Part shown: positions 46,339 to 53,896 of the stretch, in pieces
Layout of the letters: every line of letters begins with the position of its first letter
Numbering within the stretch: position 1 is the first letter of the stretch
NCBI RefSeq assembly: GCF_045617425.1
Contig: NZ_JAZLIO010000015.1
Location: 186,001-250,000 of the forward strand
DNA from: Carnobacterium_B sp045617425
GTDB lineage: Bacteria > Bacillota > Bacilli > Lactobacillales > Carnobacteriaceae
Reading direction: 5' to 3'
DNA: 64,000 bases
Made by a program: the position numbers and the translations under genes
Notes under the pieces: model-generated
What the model was told of the DNA's origin: nothing
The model's database searches: none
The model's input: the letters and a program-made list of their open reading frames with translations, nothing else

Positions 46339-46419
46339 TAAAAACCTAATCTAAAATTTAATAAAATTTCGCTAATTTCATTTTCCTTAATTCCAATGTA
46401 GCTTTTCATGATTTTTCCG
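46339..46419 (-). pseudogene. C-terminal remnant of a second recombinase gene
   Basis: The minus-strand frame reads GKIMKSYIGIKENEISEILL then NFRLGF and a stop. It matches the last 25 residues of the intact recombinase at 46804 (KITKRYIGINEDEISETLL then NFRLGF), including the nucleophile Tyr position. The rest of the gene is gone. Confidence 0.8.
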
Positions 46420-46525
46420 CTTAAATTCAACGTTTTAAAGTACGTGGATCAGCATTAGGTGGTCTTGCAACACTTATTTTTGGAGTTGACGATATCATAA
46501 CTTATTGTAGATAGGAGTGTTCCTT

Positions 46526-46741
46526 ATGAAAAATAATCAATTACAAATCTTAAGTGTTATTATTTTAGATATTGCACTAATATTATACTTAATTGTGTTC
46601 TTACATGATTTAACCATTGATATGCCAACTATTAAAGAAATAATTGCTATATTATTAATGATTGTTTTTACACTATATGCAAACATAAATACATTTGGAA
46701 AACATTCTAAAAATATATTTGATAAAATTAATCATAAATAG
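46526..46741 (+). CDS. 71-aa small membrane protein
   Basis: ATG at 46526, 8 nt after AGGAG; a GTG three codons earlier is rejected. Two helices (LQILSVIILDIALILYLIVF and EIIAILLMIVFTLYA). Unknown function. It lies between the recombinase remnant and the intact recombinase. Confidence 0.6.
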   Translation: MKNNQLQILSVIILDIALILYLIVFLHDLTIDMPTIKEIIAILLMIVFTLYANINTFGKHSKNIFDKINHK

Positions 46742-46755
46742 TAAATAATAATAAT

Positions 46756-46789
46756 AAAAACCAACAAAATAATTATTTTGTTGGTTTTT
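46756..46789. terminator. Bidirectional terminator
   Basis: 34-bp perfect palindrome, AAAAACCAACAAAATAA and its exact reverse, with an A-run on the left and T-run on the right. It serves the 71-aa gene on the plus strand and the recombinase on the minus strand. Confidence 0.85.
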
Positions 46790-46803
46790 TATAACACAAA
46801 GAA

Positions 46804-47355
46804 TCAAAAACCTAGTCTGAAATTTAATAAAGTTTCACTAATTTCATCCTCATTGATCCCGATATAGCGTTTCGTGATTTTTTCGCTGCTGTGACCGAAT
46901 ATTTCCATCAGTGTGGCTACGTCTTTGGTTTTCTTGTAATAGTGGTAACCAAAGGTCTTGCGCAGCGTGTGCGTCCCAATATCGTCTCTTCCTAACAGCT
47001 GAGCGACCTTTTGAAACATCTGATAGACCGTATTCACTTCCACATGGCCACCTTTGGTGCTAGGAAACAAATAATCCTCTGGTTCTAGGTCTTTTGTATA
47101 GTCTTGGATCAAGTCCTGCAGACTACTCAAATACAAAATACGGGTTTTCCCTGTTTTTTTCTCGACAATTCGGGGATTTTTTGAGGAAATCAGGTCTTTT
47201 TTCTTTAATTTAACAATATCGGACATGCGCAAACCGCTATTAATGCCGATCAAAAACAGAAAAACATCTCGATCTGCGTTTTTATTGCGCCTCAAACAGA
47301 ATAAAAAGTCGTTTATTTCTTGTTGAGTCCGTAATGGTTGGACGTTGTAACTCAT
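46804..47355 (-). CDS. Short tyrosine recombinase (candidate cassette integrase)
   Basis: 183 aa, almost only the catalytic domain, similar in size to FimB/FimE and lacking the usual N-terminal core-binding domain. The full active site is visible: Arg in INSGLRMSDIVKLK, Lys in VEKKTGKTRILYL, HTLRKTFGYHYY (His, Arg), His in MEIFGHSSEKIT and nucleophile Tyr in KRYIGI. AGGAGAGGG precedes the ATG. It points away from a 15-kb array of 31-bp repeats, and matching repeat arms flank its promoter. I infer that it acts on those repeats. Confidence 0.88.
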   Translation of the reverse strand: MSYNVQPLRTQQEINDFLFCLRRNKNADRDVFLFLIGINSGLRMSDIVKLKKKDLISSKNPRIVEKKTGKTRILYLSSLQDLIQDYTKDLEPEDYLFPSTKGGHVEVNTVYQMFQKVAQLLGRDDIGTHTLRKTFGYHYYKKTKDVATLMEIFGHSSEKITKRYIGINEDEISETLLNFRLGF

Positions 47356-47382
47356 TTAAAAGCCCTCTCCTCTCACAAAAGC

Positions 47383-47422
47383 GATACATGATTTTATTTA
47401 TTATACCACACAATCATGTATT
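47383..47422 (-). promoter_or_regulatory. Recombinase promoter flanked by repeat arms (candidate primary site)
   Basis: GATACATGATT (47383-47393) and AATCATGTATT (47412-47422) are the arms of the array repeat, here 18 nt apart instead of 12. Between them, on the minus strand, is TGG-TATAAT (47400-47408), an extended -10. Transcription of the recombinase would start in the left arm. It may be an integration site, an autorepression site, or both. Confidence 0.7.
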
Positions 47423-47465
47423 AGAGAGCGATATAAAAAAAGAACCCTATTGGAATAGGATTCCT

Positions 47466-47496
47466 GATACACGTTTTTATAGAATTTCATGTATTG
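47466..47496. repeat. Array repeat 1
   Basis: 31 bp: left arm GATACACG, right arm TTTCATGTATTG. To its left is a small hairpin CCTATT-GG-AATAGG (47445-47458) after an A-run. It ends 5 bp before the HIT gene stop. Confidence 0.85.
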
Positions 47497-47501
47497 AATT
47501 G

Positions 47502-47891
47502 TTATATGTACGATAATATTTGCTTCAAATGATTTATATCAATATTTCTTTTAGCAACTGTTTGATTATCCCAAAATTTATCTTCTGTGTATCTAGGAAC
47601 TACATGTACATGAAAATGAGTTCCGTCGTCCATAACTTTTCCATTATTTTGAATAATACTAACTCCTAAAATGTTGAAGTTATTTTCTAAAGCTTCCACT
47701 ATCTTTTTCTCCAATATTATCAGTTCTAAAAGTGTCTCTGATGTAAAATCTATAATACTATCAGCATGAGATTTCGAAATGATTAATAAGTGTCCTAACT
47801 GTATTGGATCACTATCAAAAATAACTTTGAATGAAGCTGTTTCTAATAATATTTGTTCTTCTTTTATCTCATTACAAAATATGCACTTCAT
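47502..47891 (-). CDS. HIT-family nucleotide hydrolase/transferase
   Basis: 129 aa. The histidine-triad motif is HFHVHVVPR near residue 95; an N-terminal CIFC pair may bind Zn. HIT proteins hydrolyse nucleotide phosphoramidates or dinucleotides. It is the only gene between array repeats 1 and 2. ATG start with a modest GGGG-type site. Confidence 0.88.
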   Translation of the reverse strand: MKCIFCNEIKEEQILLETASFKVIFDSDPIQLGHLLIISKSHADSIIDFTSETLLELIILEKKIVEALENNFNILGVSIIQNNGKVMDDGTHFHVHVVPRYTEDKFWDNQTVAKRNIDINHLKQILSYI

Positions 47892-47950
47892 CTTTTCAAC
47901 CCCTAATAAATAATAATAAATTCCAGTCAGTTCATTCTATCAAAAGAGGT

Positions 47951-48009
47951 AGACATATAGCAAAAAGCGCTGAAAAAATAATTTTTTCAGCGCTTTTTGC
48001 TATATGTCT
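47951..48009. terminator. 59-bp perfect palindrome (likely bidirectional terminator)
   Basis: Two exact 29-bp arms around a single A, containing AGACATATAGCAAAAAGCGC. It touches array repeat 2 directly. The arms hold A and T runs placed for termination in both directions. Confidence 0.8.
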
Positions 48010-48040
48010 GATACATGAAACTATCTAATTTAATGTATTA
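48010..48040. repeat. Array repeat 2
   Basis: 31 bp: left arm GATACATGA, right part TAATTTAATGTATTA. Directly follows the 59-bp palindrome and precedes the 3' end of the next minus-strand gene. Confidence 0.85.
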
Positions 48041-48070
48041 ATTAATATTTGTTACTTTTGAGACAGAATA

Positions 48071-48532
48071 TTAGTTCTGTTTTTTTATTGTTAAAAATTT
48101 TAATTCTTCATAAAATAAATCATTTGCAGATAATTCATTGTAGTTAAAAGAATAATGTTGTTTTAAAGGGGCATTTTCAAAGCCATTTAAACAAAATAAT
48201 ATTTCAACATAATTGGCATTATTATTATCAAAATGATTTTTTATATATCCTAAAAGTTCCTCTAGAGCTTTTTTATTTCTTTTACTTATTTTTTTGTCAT
48301 TTTTATTCGGTAAATTTAAATCTATGGAAGCTACTTGATACTTTTCAGAAGAAAAATATTTGCTAAAGCTTAAAACTTTTTGTTCATCTGTATCATAGTT
48401 TTTTTCAAAGAAAAAAGATTCCATAAAATTTAATGAAGGATAAAATGTAGTTTGAAAAACTGTTAATCCTTTATCTCCAATAGATCCATCTGGTAAAAGT
48501 ATATCGCTGGATAAATATATGTATGAAGACAT
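48071..48532 (-). CDS. Unknown protein in the array, 153 aa
   Basis: Soluble, no signal or membrane segment. Rich in Asn, Lys, Phe and Tyr, with a KKISKRNKKALEELLGYIKN helix and a hydrophobic strand YVEILFCLNGF. GGAGG stands before the ATG. I do not recognise it. Only gene between repeats 2 and 2b. Confidence 0.7.
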   Translation of the reverse strand: MSSYIYLSSDILLPDGSIGDKGLTVFQTTFYPSLNFMESFFFEKNYDTDEQKVLSFSKYFSSEKYQVASIDLNLPNKNDKKISKRNKKALEELLGYIKNHFDNNNANYVEILFCLNGFENAPLKQHYSFNYNELSANDLFYEELKFLTIKKQN

Positions 48533-48577
48533 CTAAAGCCTCCTTTTTCATAAACGTAGATGCTTAGCCTTACACTC

Positions 48578-48608
48578 AATACAGGTTTATATGTAATTTC
48601 ATTTATCT
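48578..48608. repeat. Array repeat 2b (degenerate)
   Basis: Left arm AATACAGG, centre TTTATATGTAA, right arm TTTCATTTATCT. The 31-bp length is kept; several arm bases differ from the consensus. Confidence 0.6.
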
Positions 48609-48644
48609 AATATCTAAATTAATAGAAAGACTTTATTTGAGCAT

Positions 48645-48818
48645 TTATTTATTCTTATCCTTTTTTTTAGCATTCTCATAATAGAACCAACATCCAATCA
48701 GCACAAAAAACAGTAAAATTAAATTATCTACAACTGGTGTAAACCCAATAGTAATTTTTAGCATAACAGCTAGTATTACTAATGTTAATCCAATAGCAAA
48801 TTGTTTTTTAGTTCTCAT
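48645..48818 (-). CDS. 57-aa small membrane protein in the array
   Basis: Two hydrophobic helices (FAIGLTLVILAVMLKI and NLILLFFVLIGCWFYY), then a Lys-rich tail. GGGAGTG before the ATG. Only gene of its unit. Unknown function. Confidence 0.65.
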   Translation of the reverse strand: MRTKKQFAIGLTLVILAVMLKITIGFTPVVDNLILLFFVLIGCWFYYENAKKKDKNK

Positions 48819-48944
48819 ATCAAATCACTCCCGTTTTTTTATTATATTGCTTTGATTATAAAGTATGTTTAAAAAATAAAAACATTTCGTACAATTAATA
48901 AAAAAGGACAATGTTGCTTTTTATGCAATATTGTCCCTTTAATC

Positions 48945-48975
48945 AACACACGATTCTATGAAATTTCGTGTATTG
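48945..48975. repeat. Array repeat 3
   Basis: Left arm ACACACGA, right arm TTTCGTGTATTG. CACGA and TCGTG pair, a compensated change from the usual CATGA/TCATG. A hairpin GGACAATGTTGC/GCAATATTGTCC (48906-48936) lies to its left. Confidence 0.85.
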
Positions 48976-49064
48976 AATAATCTGTTATTAAATAGAAGTG
49001 CAGCAGGTTTTGTCTTAATGTATCTGTGGATTTATGGATGATTAAAAATATACCTCAAGGATAA

Positions 49065-49244
49065 TTACCTAGATTTTTTTAAAAACTGTTCTAACTCTGC
49101 AAACACGCCGTTCTTGGAAATAAAAGAACTAAAAATTACAACAAATGAAAGAATTATAACTGGAGGAATAGTGGTCTCCCAAATCATATAAAGAGTTACT
49201 ACAAGATAAATAAGTGTAAAGGTTATTCTTTTAACCCATTTCAT
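49065..49244 (-). CDS. 59-aa small membrane protein in the array
   Basis: Reads MKWVKRITFTLIYLVVTLYM and has a second hydrophobic stretch (VIILSFVVIFSSFI). AAGGAG 9 nt before the ATG. Only gene of its unit. Unknown function. Confidence 0.65.
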   Translation of the reverse strand: MKWVKRITFTLIYLVVTLYMIWETTIPPVIILSFVVIFSSFISKNGVFAELEQFLKKSR

Positions 49245-49362
49245 CTTAACAGCTCCTTTTTGTGTATACTGAGTATAAATTTTTATTCTACGTTTGTATA
49301 TAATTTAAGCAATACTGTAATTATAACATGTATTTAAACAACTCTTATTTGAAAAGGTTACG

Positions 49363-49394
49363 GATACACTATTTTATGTAAAATAGTGTATCTG
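49363..49394. repeat. Array repeat 4 (perfectly symmetrical variant)
   Basis: GATACACTATTTTA and TAAAATAGTGTATC are exact reverse complements around TG. The spacer bases have become symmetrical as well, unlike the other copies. Confidence 0.75.
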
Positions 49395-49449
49395 TTATTG
49401 AATTACTTAGTCTGTCCTTGAAGAATAAAACAATCATTATGAGAGTATT

Positions 49450-49569
49450 TTAAAAATAGCTCCATATTAGTCTAAATATGGCAATAATAATTAGTGCCCA
49501 GATAGTCCATTTTCTATTTGTATAATTAGTTTTGATTCTTATCTTTAGTTTATTTAATTTATTACTCAT
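49450..49569 (-). CDS. 39-aa membrane peptide in the array
   Basis: Very basic N-terminus (NKLNKLKIRIKTNYTNRK), then one hydrophobic helix (WTIWALIIIAIFRLIW). AAGGAG 9 nt before the ATG. Sole gene of its unit. Confidence 0.55.
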   Translation of the reverse strand: MSNKLNKLKIRIKTNYTNRKWTIWALIIIAIFRLIWSYF

Positions 49570-49598
49570 TAAGTAGACTCCTTAACAAACTCTATAAT

Positions 49599-49630
49599 AA
49601 ATACTCTACTCTATCTAAATTAATGTATTT
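49599..49630. repeat. Array repeat 4b (degenerate)
   Basis: AAATACTCT at left and CTATCTAAATTAATGTATTT at right, close to repeat 2. A hairpin AGGCTACAAG/CTTGCAGCCT follows at 49632-49655. Confidence 0.55.
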
Positions 49631-49695
49631 CAGGCTACAAGGATACTTGCAGCCTATTTTAATATATTTATATGTGGATTTTATTAGTTCCAATC

Positions 49696-49776
49696 TTATT
49701 TTTCATTTTTTTGTTTGTTTTTTGTTATAACCATAATAATTATAAGAAAACAAAAAATTGTTAAACCTTCACCCAC
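49696..49776 (-). CDS. 26-aa hydrophobic peptide in the array
   Basis: GTG start 8 nt after AAGGAGG. Reads MGEGLTIFCFLIIIMVITKN and ends in a Lys-rich tail, similar in form to holin-like type I toxins or leader peptides. A small peptide with such a strong ribosome site is probably real; its role is unknown. Confidence 0.45.
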   Translation of the reverse strand: MGEGLTIFCFLIIIMVITKNKQKNEK

Positions 49777-49848
49777 TAAAAAAACCTCCTTAACTTATTA
49801 GTTGTTTAAAAACAGTATTTCAAATTCATTTCATACGCTACTTTTTAG

Positions 49849-49879
49849 TTTACCTTACTTTATATAATTTCATGTATTG
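49849..49879. repeat. Array repeat 5 (left arm decayed)
   Basis: The right half TATATAATTTCATGTATTG matches the consensus; the left arm is TTTACCTTA. Confidence 0.65.
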
Positions 49880-49893
49880 TACTAAATAAATAA

Positions 49894-50355
49894 TTAATCA
49901 ATCTGTTTAATAGAAAATTTTTTACATTCAATTATAATAGTTGTTTGCGAAAACAAAAAAATTTCATGTCTTAAACGACCATTATCTAGCAACGTAAGTT
50001 CATCATGTGACCACTCATCTAAACCACTGTTAAACAAAATTTTTTGACTTTCGAATAATTTGTTTCTTGAAATATCAAAATCAATAGAATATATCGTCAC
50101 ATCTGACCATAATAATTGATATATATTATTATCCCAATGCTTTGCTGTAGATGAAATAGATACTATACTTTCTTGAGACTCATCTGGTACTTCTGGATTA
50201 TAATTATTTACCAATGTAATTTCGCTTACACGACTATCATGAAAAGAGGTGTTTAATAAAAAATTAAGAGTATCTATATCTAATACTTTATTTAAAGTCC
50301 TTAAATTATCCATATATCCTTCAAGATCATTTTTGTTTTCAGTAAAATATTTCAT
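49894..50355 (-). CDS. Unknown soluble protein in the array, 153 aa
   Basis: No signal or membrane segment. Contains NTSFHDSRVSEITLVNN and DEWSHDELTLLDNGRLRHEI, a pattern I associate with DUF4085-like or immunity-type proteins, but only loosely. GGAGAG before the ATG. Only gene between repeats 5 and 6. Confidence 0.65.
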   Translation of the reverse strand: MKYFTENKNDLEGYMDNLRTLNKVLDIDTLNFLLNTSFHDSRVSEITLVNNYNPEVPDESQESIVSISSTAKHWDNNIYQLLWSDVTIYSIDFDISRNKLFESQKILFNSGLDEWSHDELTLLDNGRLRHEIFLFSQTTIIIECKKFSIKQID

Positions 50356-50414
50356 AAAGACTCTCCTTTTTACTATCTCAATGTATTAGACTTATTATCT
50401 CATTTAAAAATTAG

Positions 50415-50466
50415 AAAGTAACGAACTCATTGGTTTACATATAGCAACTAATCATTCACATTCAAT
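50415..50466. repeat. Second repeat family, copy B
   Basis: 52 bp starting AAAGTAACGAACT, with GGTTTACATATAGCAAC inside and ending ACATTCAAT. It matches 44 of 52 positions with the copy at 60865 and resembles the arms of the palindrome at 44855. It lies 60 bp before a minus-strand gene start. Confidence 0.75.
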
Positions 50467-50519
50467 CTATTTTAATTATAAAATCAGATAAAAAAGAACC
50501 TTATTTTAGTAAGGTTCTA

Positions 50520-50550
50520 GATACATAATTTTATCTAATTTTATGTATCC
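50520..50550. repeat. Array repeat 6
   Basis: Left arm GATACATAA, right part TAATTTTATGTATCC. Directly left of it is a terminator hairpin AGAACCTTA/TAAGGTTCT (50496-50519) after an A-run. The rest of 50356-50694 holds no gene. Confidence 0.85.
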
Positions 50551-50694
50551 TTTTCACTATAACAACAAAAAGAACGTATGTTTGTTTTTCTACTAATTAT
50601 GTGTATACTAACTATGTATACACAAGAAAACACGAGAAATTTCCTATTATATTTTAGCATTTTTTTCAATAATAATATTAAAGGGGGAGTCAGT

Positions 50695-51306
50695 ATGGTA
50701 AAAATGTTTTTAACATCGTCATTCATAGATGTCGTTGAACAATTTAGGGAATTCGTGAAAGAGGATTTGAATGGTAAAACTGTAACCTTTATTCCTACTG
50801 CAAGCATTCCTGAAGAAATAGACCATTATGTTTACAGTGCAAAAGAGGCATTCACTAATTTGGGCATAGTAGTTGAAGAACTTGATATTTCTACAGCCTC
50901 TTTAGAAGAGATTAAAGAAAAATTGGAACAAAATAATTTTATCTATATATCCGGAGGAAACACGTTTTATTTATTACAAGAATTAAAAAGATCAGGTGCA
51001 GATAAGATAATAATAAAACAAGTTGAGCAGGGGAAATTATACATCGGTGAATCAGCAGGTACTGTAGTAACCTCTCCGAATATTAACTATATTAATCTGA
51101 TAGATGATAAAGATAAAGCCCCTGATTTAGACACTTTCGAAGGTCTTAATTTAATTAACTTTTATCCAGTTCCTCACTATAATAATGAACCTTTTAAAAA
51201 AGTAGTAGCTGATTTAATCACTCAGTATGATTCTAATTTAAATATTGTTCCTTTTTCAAATTCAGAAGTTATAAGAGTTAGCCAAAATAGTATAGATATC
51301 TCTTAA
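50695..51306 (+). CDS. Peptidase E-like (S51) protein
   Basis: 203 aa. The nucleophile Ser is in YIGESAGTVV, with YISGGNTFYLLQEL and the FYPVPHYNNEPF segment of peptidase E/alpha-aspartyl dipeptidase relatives. Start at 50695 after GGGGGAG; 39 earlier in-frame codons are rejected. Sole gene between repeats 6 and 7, on the plus strand, unlike most array genes on the left side. Confidence 0.85.
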   Translation: MVKMFLTSSFIDVVEQFREFVKEDLNGKTVTFIPTASIPEEIDHYVYSAKEAFTNLGIVVEELDISTASLEEIKEKLEQNNFIYISGGNTFYLLQELKRSGADKIIIKQVEQGKLYIGESAGTVVTSPNINYINLIDDKDKAPDLDTFEGLNLINFYPVPHYNNEPFKKVVADLITQYDSNLNIVPFSNSEVIRVSQNSIDIS

Positions 51307-51345
51307 TAAGAAATTATCAAAGAACAAATTTTTCGTTCTAAAATC

Positions 51346-51395
51346 AAAAGAAGCTCACTCAGTACTCCTTATTCGAGTGTTGAGTGAGCTTCTTT
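51346..51395. terminator. Long hairpin, bidirectional terminator
   Basis: AAAAGAAGCTCACTCA pairs exactly with TGAGTGAGCTTCTTTT, with A-rich left and T-rich right ends. It ends the peptidase E unit and adjoins array repeat 7. Confidence 0.85.
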
Positions 51396-51396
51396 T

Positions 51397-51427
51397 GATA
51401 CACGATTTTATAGAATTGCATGTATTT
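51397..51427. repeat. Array repeat 7
   Basis: Left arm GATACACGA, right part GAATTGCATGTATTT. From here to 51723 I see no gene. Confidence 0.85.
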
Positions 51428-51723
51428 AATTAAATGCCTTCATAATTTTTGGTTTAGACCAGTAGACCACGCAAAATGATATTCAACACGAAATAATAAA
51501 ATTTAACTTACTTTAGTGTATAAGACTATATAAACGATAAATGCTGGAGCATTACTATAGTTTTTTAGAAAGAATAGAGCTAACATTAATTCTTTTTGTA
51601 GGTATGACCAGAGTCTCGCCTACGACCTTTTAACTGTTTTTCACCTTGAGTGCACGGCCGCAAAGAAAATGAAAAATCTAAGTATTAAATAGTGAGAGAC
51701 GTATATTCATAGGTTTATATTTA

Positions 51724-52122
51724 CTACTCAAAATCACTCATACTAGTATTATTTGAATAGGTATAGTAGTCAGGTTTAGAAGAACACCAAATTTGTGAAG
51801 TAAAGACACCTTGTTCAACAATTTGTTCAAATAACTCTACACTGAAAGCAACACTAACCTTATCTCGCCTTCCATGATAAAGATAAGTTCCACATTTAGG
51901 ACAAAATCCTCTTCGACCCCAATCTGATGATACATAATGAGCAACTTTTTCCCAATCGTCTGAAGATATTTTTTTTACTGATATCTGTGGTAAGAAAAAA
52001 GTAGATCCAGCATTTAATTTTCGACAATGATCGCAGTGACATGTTCCAAATTCAGGTTTAATACTGTCTATTTCAAATTGAATATTTCCACATAGACAGC
52101 TTCCTTTTACATTTTTTAACAA
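51724..52122 (-). CDS. GFA-family zinc protein
   Basis: 132 aa. The Cys set of the GFA/CENP-V fold is complete: GSCLCGNIQF, CHCDHCRKLNAG and FCPKCGTYLY. Annotated relatives include glutathione-dependent formaldehyde-activating enzyme, but function is mostly unknown. AGGAGG before the ATG. It shares its unit (repeat 7 to 9) with two further genes. Confidence 0.88.
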   Translation of the reverse strand: MLKNVKGSCLCGNIQFEIDSIKPEFGTCHCDHCRKLNAGSTFFLPQISVKKISSDDWEKVAHYVSSDWGRRGFCPKCGTYLYHGRRDKVSVAFSVELFEQIVEQGVFTSQIWCSSKPDYYTYSNNTSMSDFE

Positions 52123-52175
52123 CTATATTCCTCCTTTCTATAATTTATTTTTTTTACTACCATTTAAATATATTA

Positions 52176-52580
52176 TCATTTTCTTTTAACGATAAGAGCA
52201 CTTATTCCTACAATCCAAATATAAGAGAAGAAAAGATTCCATAAATAAAAGAGCGAAATAGACTTATTACCTAACAGTGTATAAAATCCTAGAGCTATAA
52301 AAAAAATAATTAAAAAAACAGGCGACGTATCTGAAAAAAGTCGTAAAATAGTTTTAAATGCACGTTCATCTCCATCAGTATCAATAGCTTTCTTTTGTTT
52401 TAGTACTTGAATGACTGCCAAAAGAAGCGTTATTATTAGGCCACTAGTAAACAATTCATAAGGAAATTCGTTTTTAAAGTAATAAACAAGAAACGAACCT
52501 ATTAGTGTACAGCTAATAATAAAATAAGGACTCCACTTTAGTAGTCGTTCATAATCCGAGATTTTATCGTTTGCACTCAT
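52176..52580 (-). CDS. 134-aa membrane protein
   Basis: Four hydrophobic segments at about residues 17-34, 43-60, 88-105 and 112-130, with a charged loop (QKKAIDTDGDERAFK) in the middle. GGAGGAG before the ATG. Not recognised. Next to an XRE gene of the same strand. Confidence 0.65.
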   Translation of the reverse strand: MSANDKISDYERLLKWSPYFIISCTLIGSFLVYYFKNEFPYELFTSGLIITLLLAVIQVLKQKKAIDTDGDERAFKTILRLFSDTSPVFLIIFFIALGFYTLLGNKSISLFYLWNLFFSYIWIVGISALIVKRK

Positions 52581-52786
52581 TTATTCTCCTCCTCTACTTT
52601 AACTAAATCGTTCGTTGATTGGCTTATCAAAATAAGCTATCAATTTTAGTGCTACCTCTAGATTAGAAGTCTAACCATTTTTATTTGTGTTGTACTTTTC
52701 TTTGACGGGCGTCTCAAATAGGGTTTATTCCTTTCGTTGATTGAAATTCCTAATCAAAGAGACTATTTCTTTATATATATACTAAC

Positions 52787-52840
52787 AAAAAAACACTGAA
52801 GAAGGGTAAGGATATCCTTACCCTTCTTCAGTGTTTTTTT
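52787..52840. terminator. 54-bp perfect palindrome (bidirectional terminator)
   Basis: Exact palindrome with no loop base, centred on GGATATCC. Arm AAAAAAACACTGAAGAAGG at left, T-run at right. Abuts the stop of the XRE gene. Confidence 0.85.
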
Positions 52841-53392
52841 TTATTCTGAATACACCATTTTTTTGTTATATTTTACATATTTTTTAAAAGAATCAACTAA
52901 CGTTTGAGTAGTCTTTTTAGCTAATGGATAAAGAACGAGCCCAGCGAGACATAAAAGGATACTTGCGAACGATTGGAAAAGGGAAAAACTTTGTGCTCCC
53001 ATTACGTTAGCGCCTAAAAGGATGATTGGTGATACAATAAAGGTTCCTGTAATTAACCAAAGAGCAAAAACGAGTAAAATAGTGGTTAGAGCTACGACTG
53101 AAACTAACAGTAAATTGAACAAGAGTACCCCAGCTAACGCAAACCAATTGAATTTTTTCATAGAGACTTCCTCCTCTTTCTTTTGGATAGATTTTTTTGT
53201 TTCAGAAATCAGTTCGTCAATCGACAATCCATAGAGGCTGCTTAATTCTTGTAAAACAAAAATATTCGGCAGTGTTTTATTTTGTTCCCACCTTGAGACG
53301 GTTTGTCGAGTAACGTATAATCTTTTGGCAATCTCTTCTTGCGTGAGATCCATTGCTGCTCGTGCTTCTTTTAGCGACTGACCTAATGACAT
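52841..53392 (-). CDS. XRE regulator with membrane domain
   Basis: 183 aa. N-terminal helix-turn-helix (MDLTQEEIAKRLYVTRQTVS, then RWEQNKTLPN), a charged linker (about 65-78) and two or three hydrophobic segments in the C-terminal half. A membrane-bound repressor type; adjacent small membrane genes are plausible targets. GGAGAG before the ATG. Confidence 0.85.
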   Translation of the reverse strand: MSLGQSLKEARAAMDLTQEEIAKRLYVTRQTVSRWEQNKTLPNIFVLQELSSLYGLSIDELISETKKSIQKKEEEVSMKKFNWFALAGVLLFNLLLVSVVALTTILLVFALWLITGTFIVSPIILLGANVMGAQSFSLFQSFASILLCLAGLVLYPLAKKTTQTLVDSFKKYVKYNKKMVYSE

Positions 53393-53609
53393 TTAACTTC
53401 TCTCCTTTATAGTGAGTAGCTTACTTAATTTCAGAAGAAAATGAAAGCAACAAACGTGTTACACTGTTGGTACAACAGTCTTCTTATCCTAAATTAATAA
53501 ACTATTCACTTGTGTATATAAGATTATCTTTAAAAATTTTATATGAAATAATATGTTTTAGACCACAAATACATAAGTATCCTTGTGTATTTGTGGCCTG
53601 TTTTTATTT

Positions 53610-53640
53610 AATACATGATTCTATCTAATTTCATGTATTG
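53610..53640. repeat. Array repeat 9 (best consensus copy)
   Basis: AATACATGA pairs exactly with TCATGTATT across 12 nt (TTCTATCTAATT). A hairpin of GGCCACAAATAC type (53561-53598) lies to its left. The rest of 53393-53896 holds no gene I can see. Confidence 0.9.
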
Positions 53641-53896
53641 GAAAACTATATTTTTATCTTTTTTAATAGTTAAGCGAAAAGAATATGACTTGTAATTTGG
53701 ATTAACGTATACTATTTATAAATAGTTCATTCTTACTACCCAAAAATAGTTTTTTTCTTTTAAGCAGTTAATTATCTTTATTGTTGTTTATAGTTGATTT
53801 TTCAAAGAAAAACAGTTGATTTTAGGAGGTATAATACCAATGTAAAAAATCCCCTTTACGAATGTAACTTAATTTTTTTATAAAGGGGTAGTTAGA

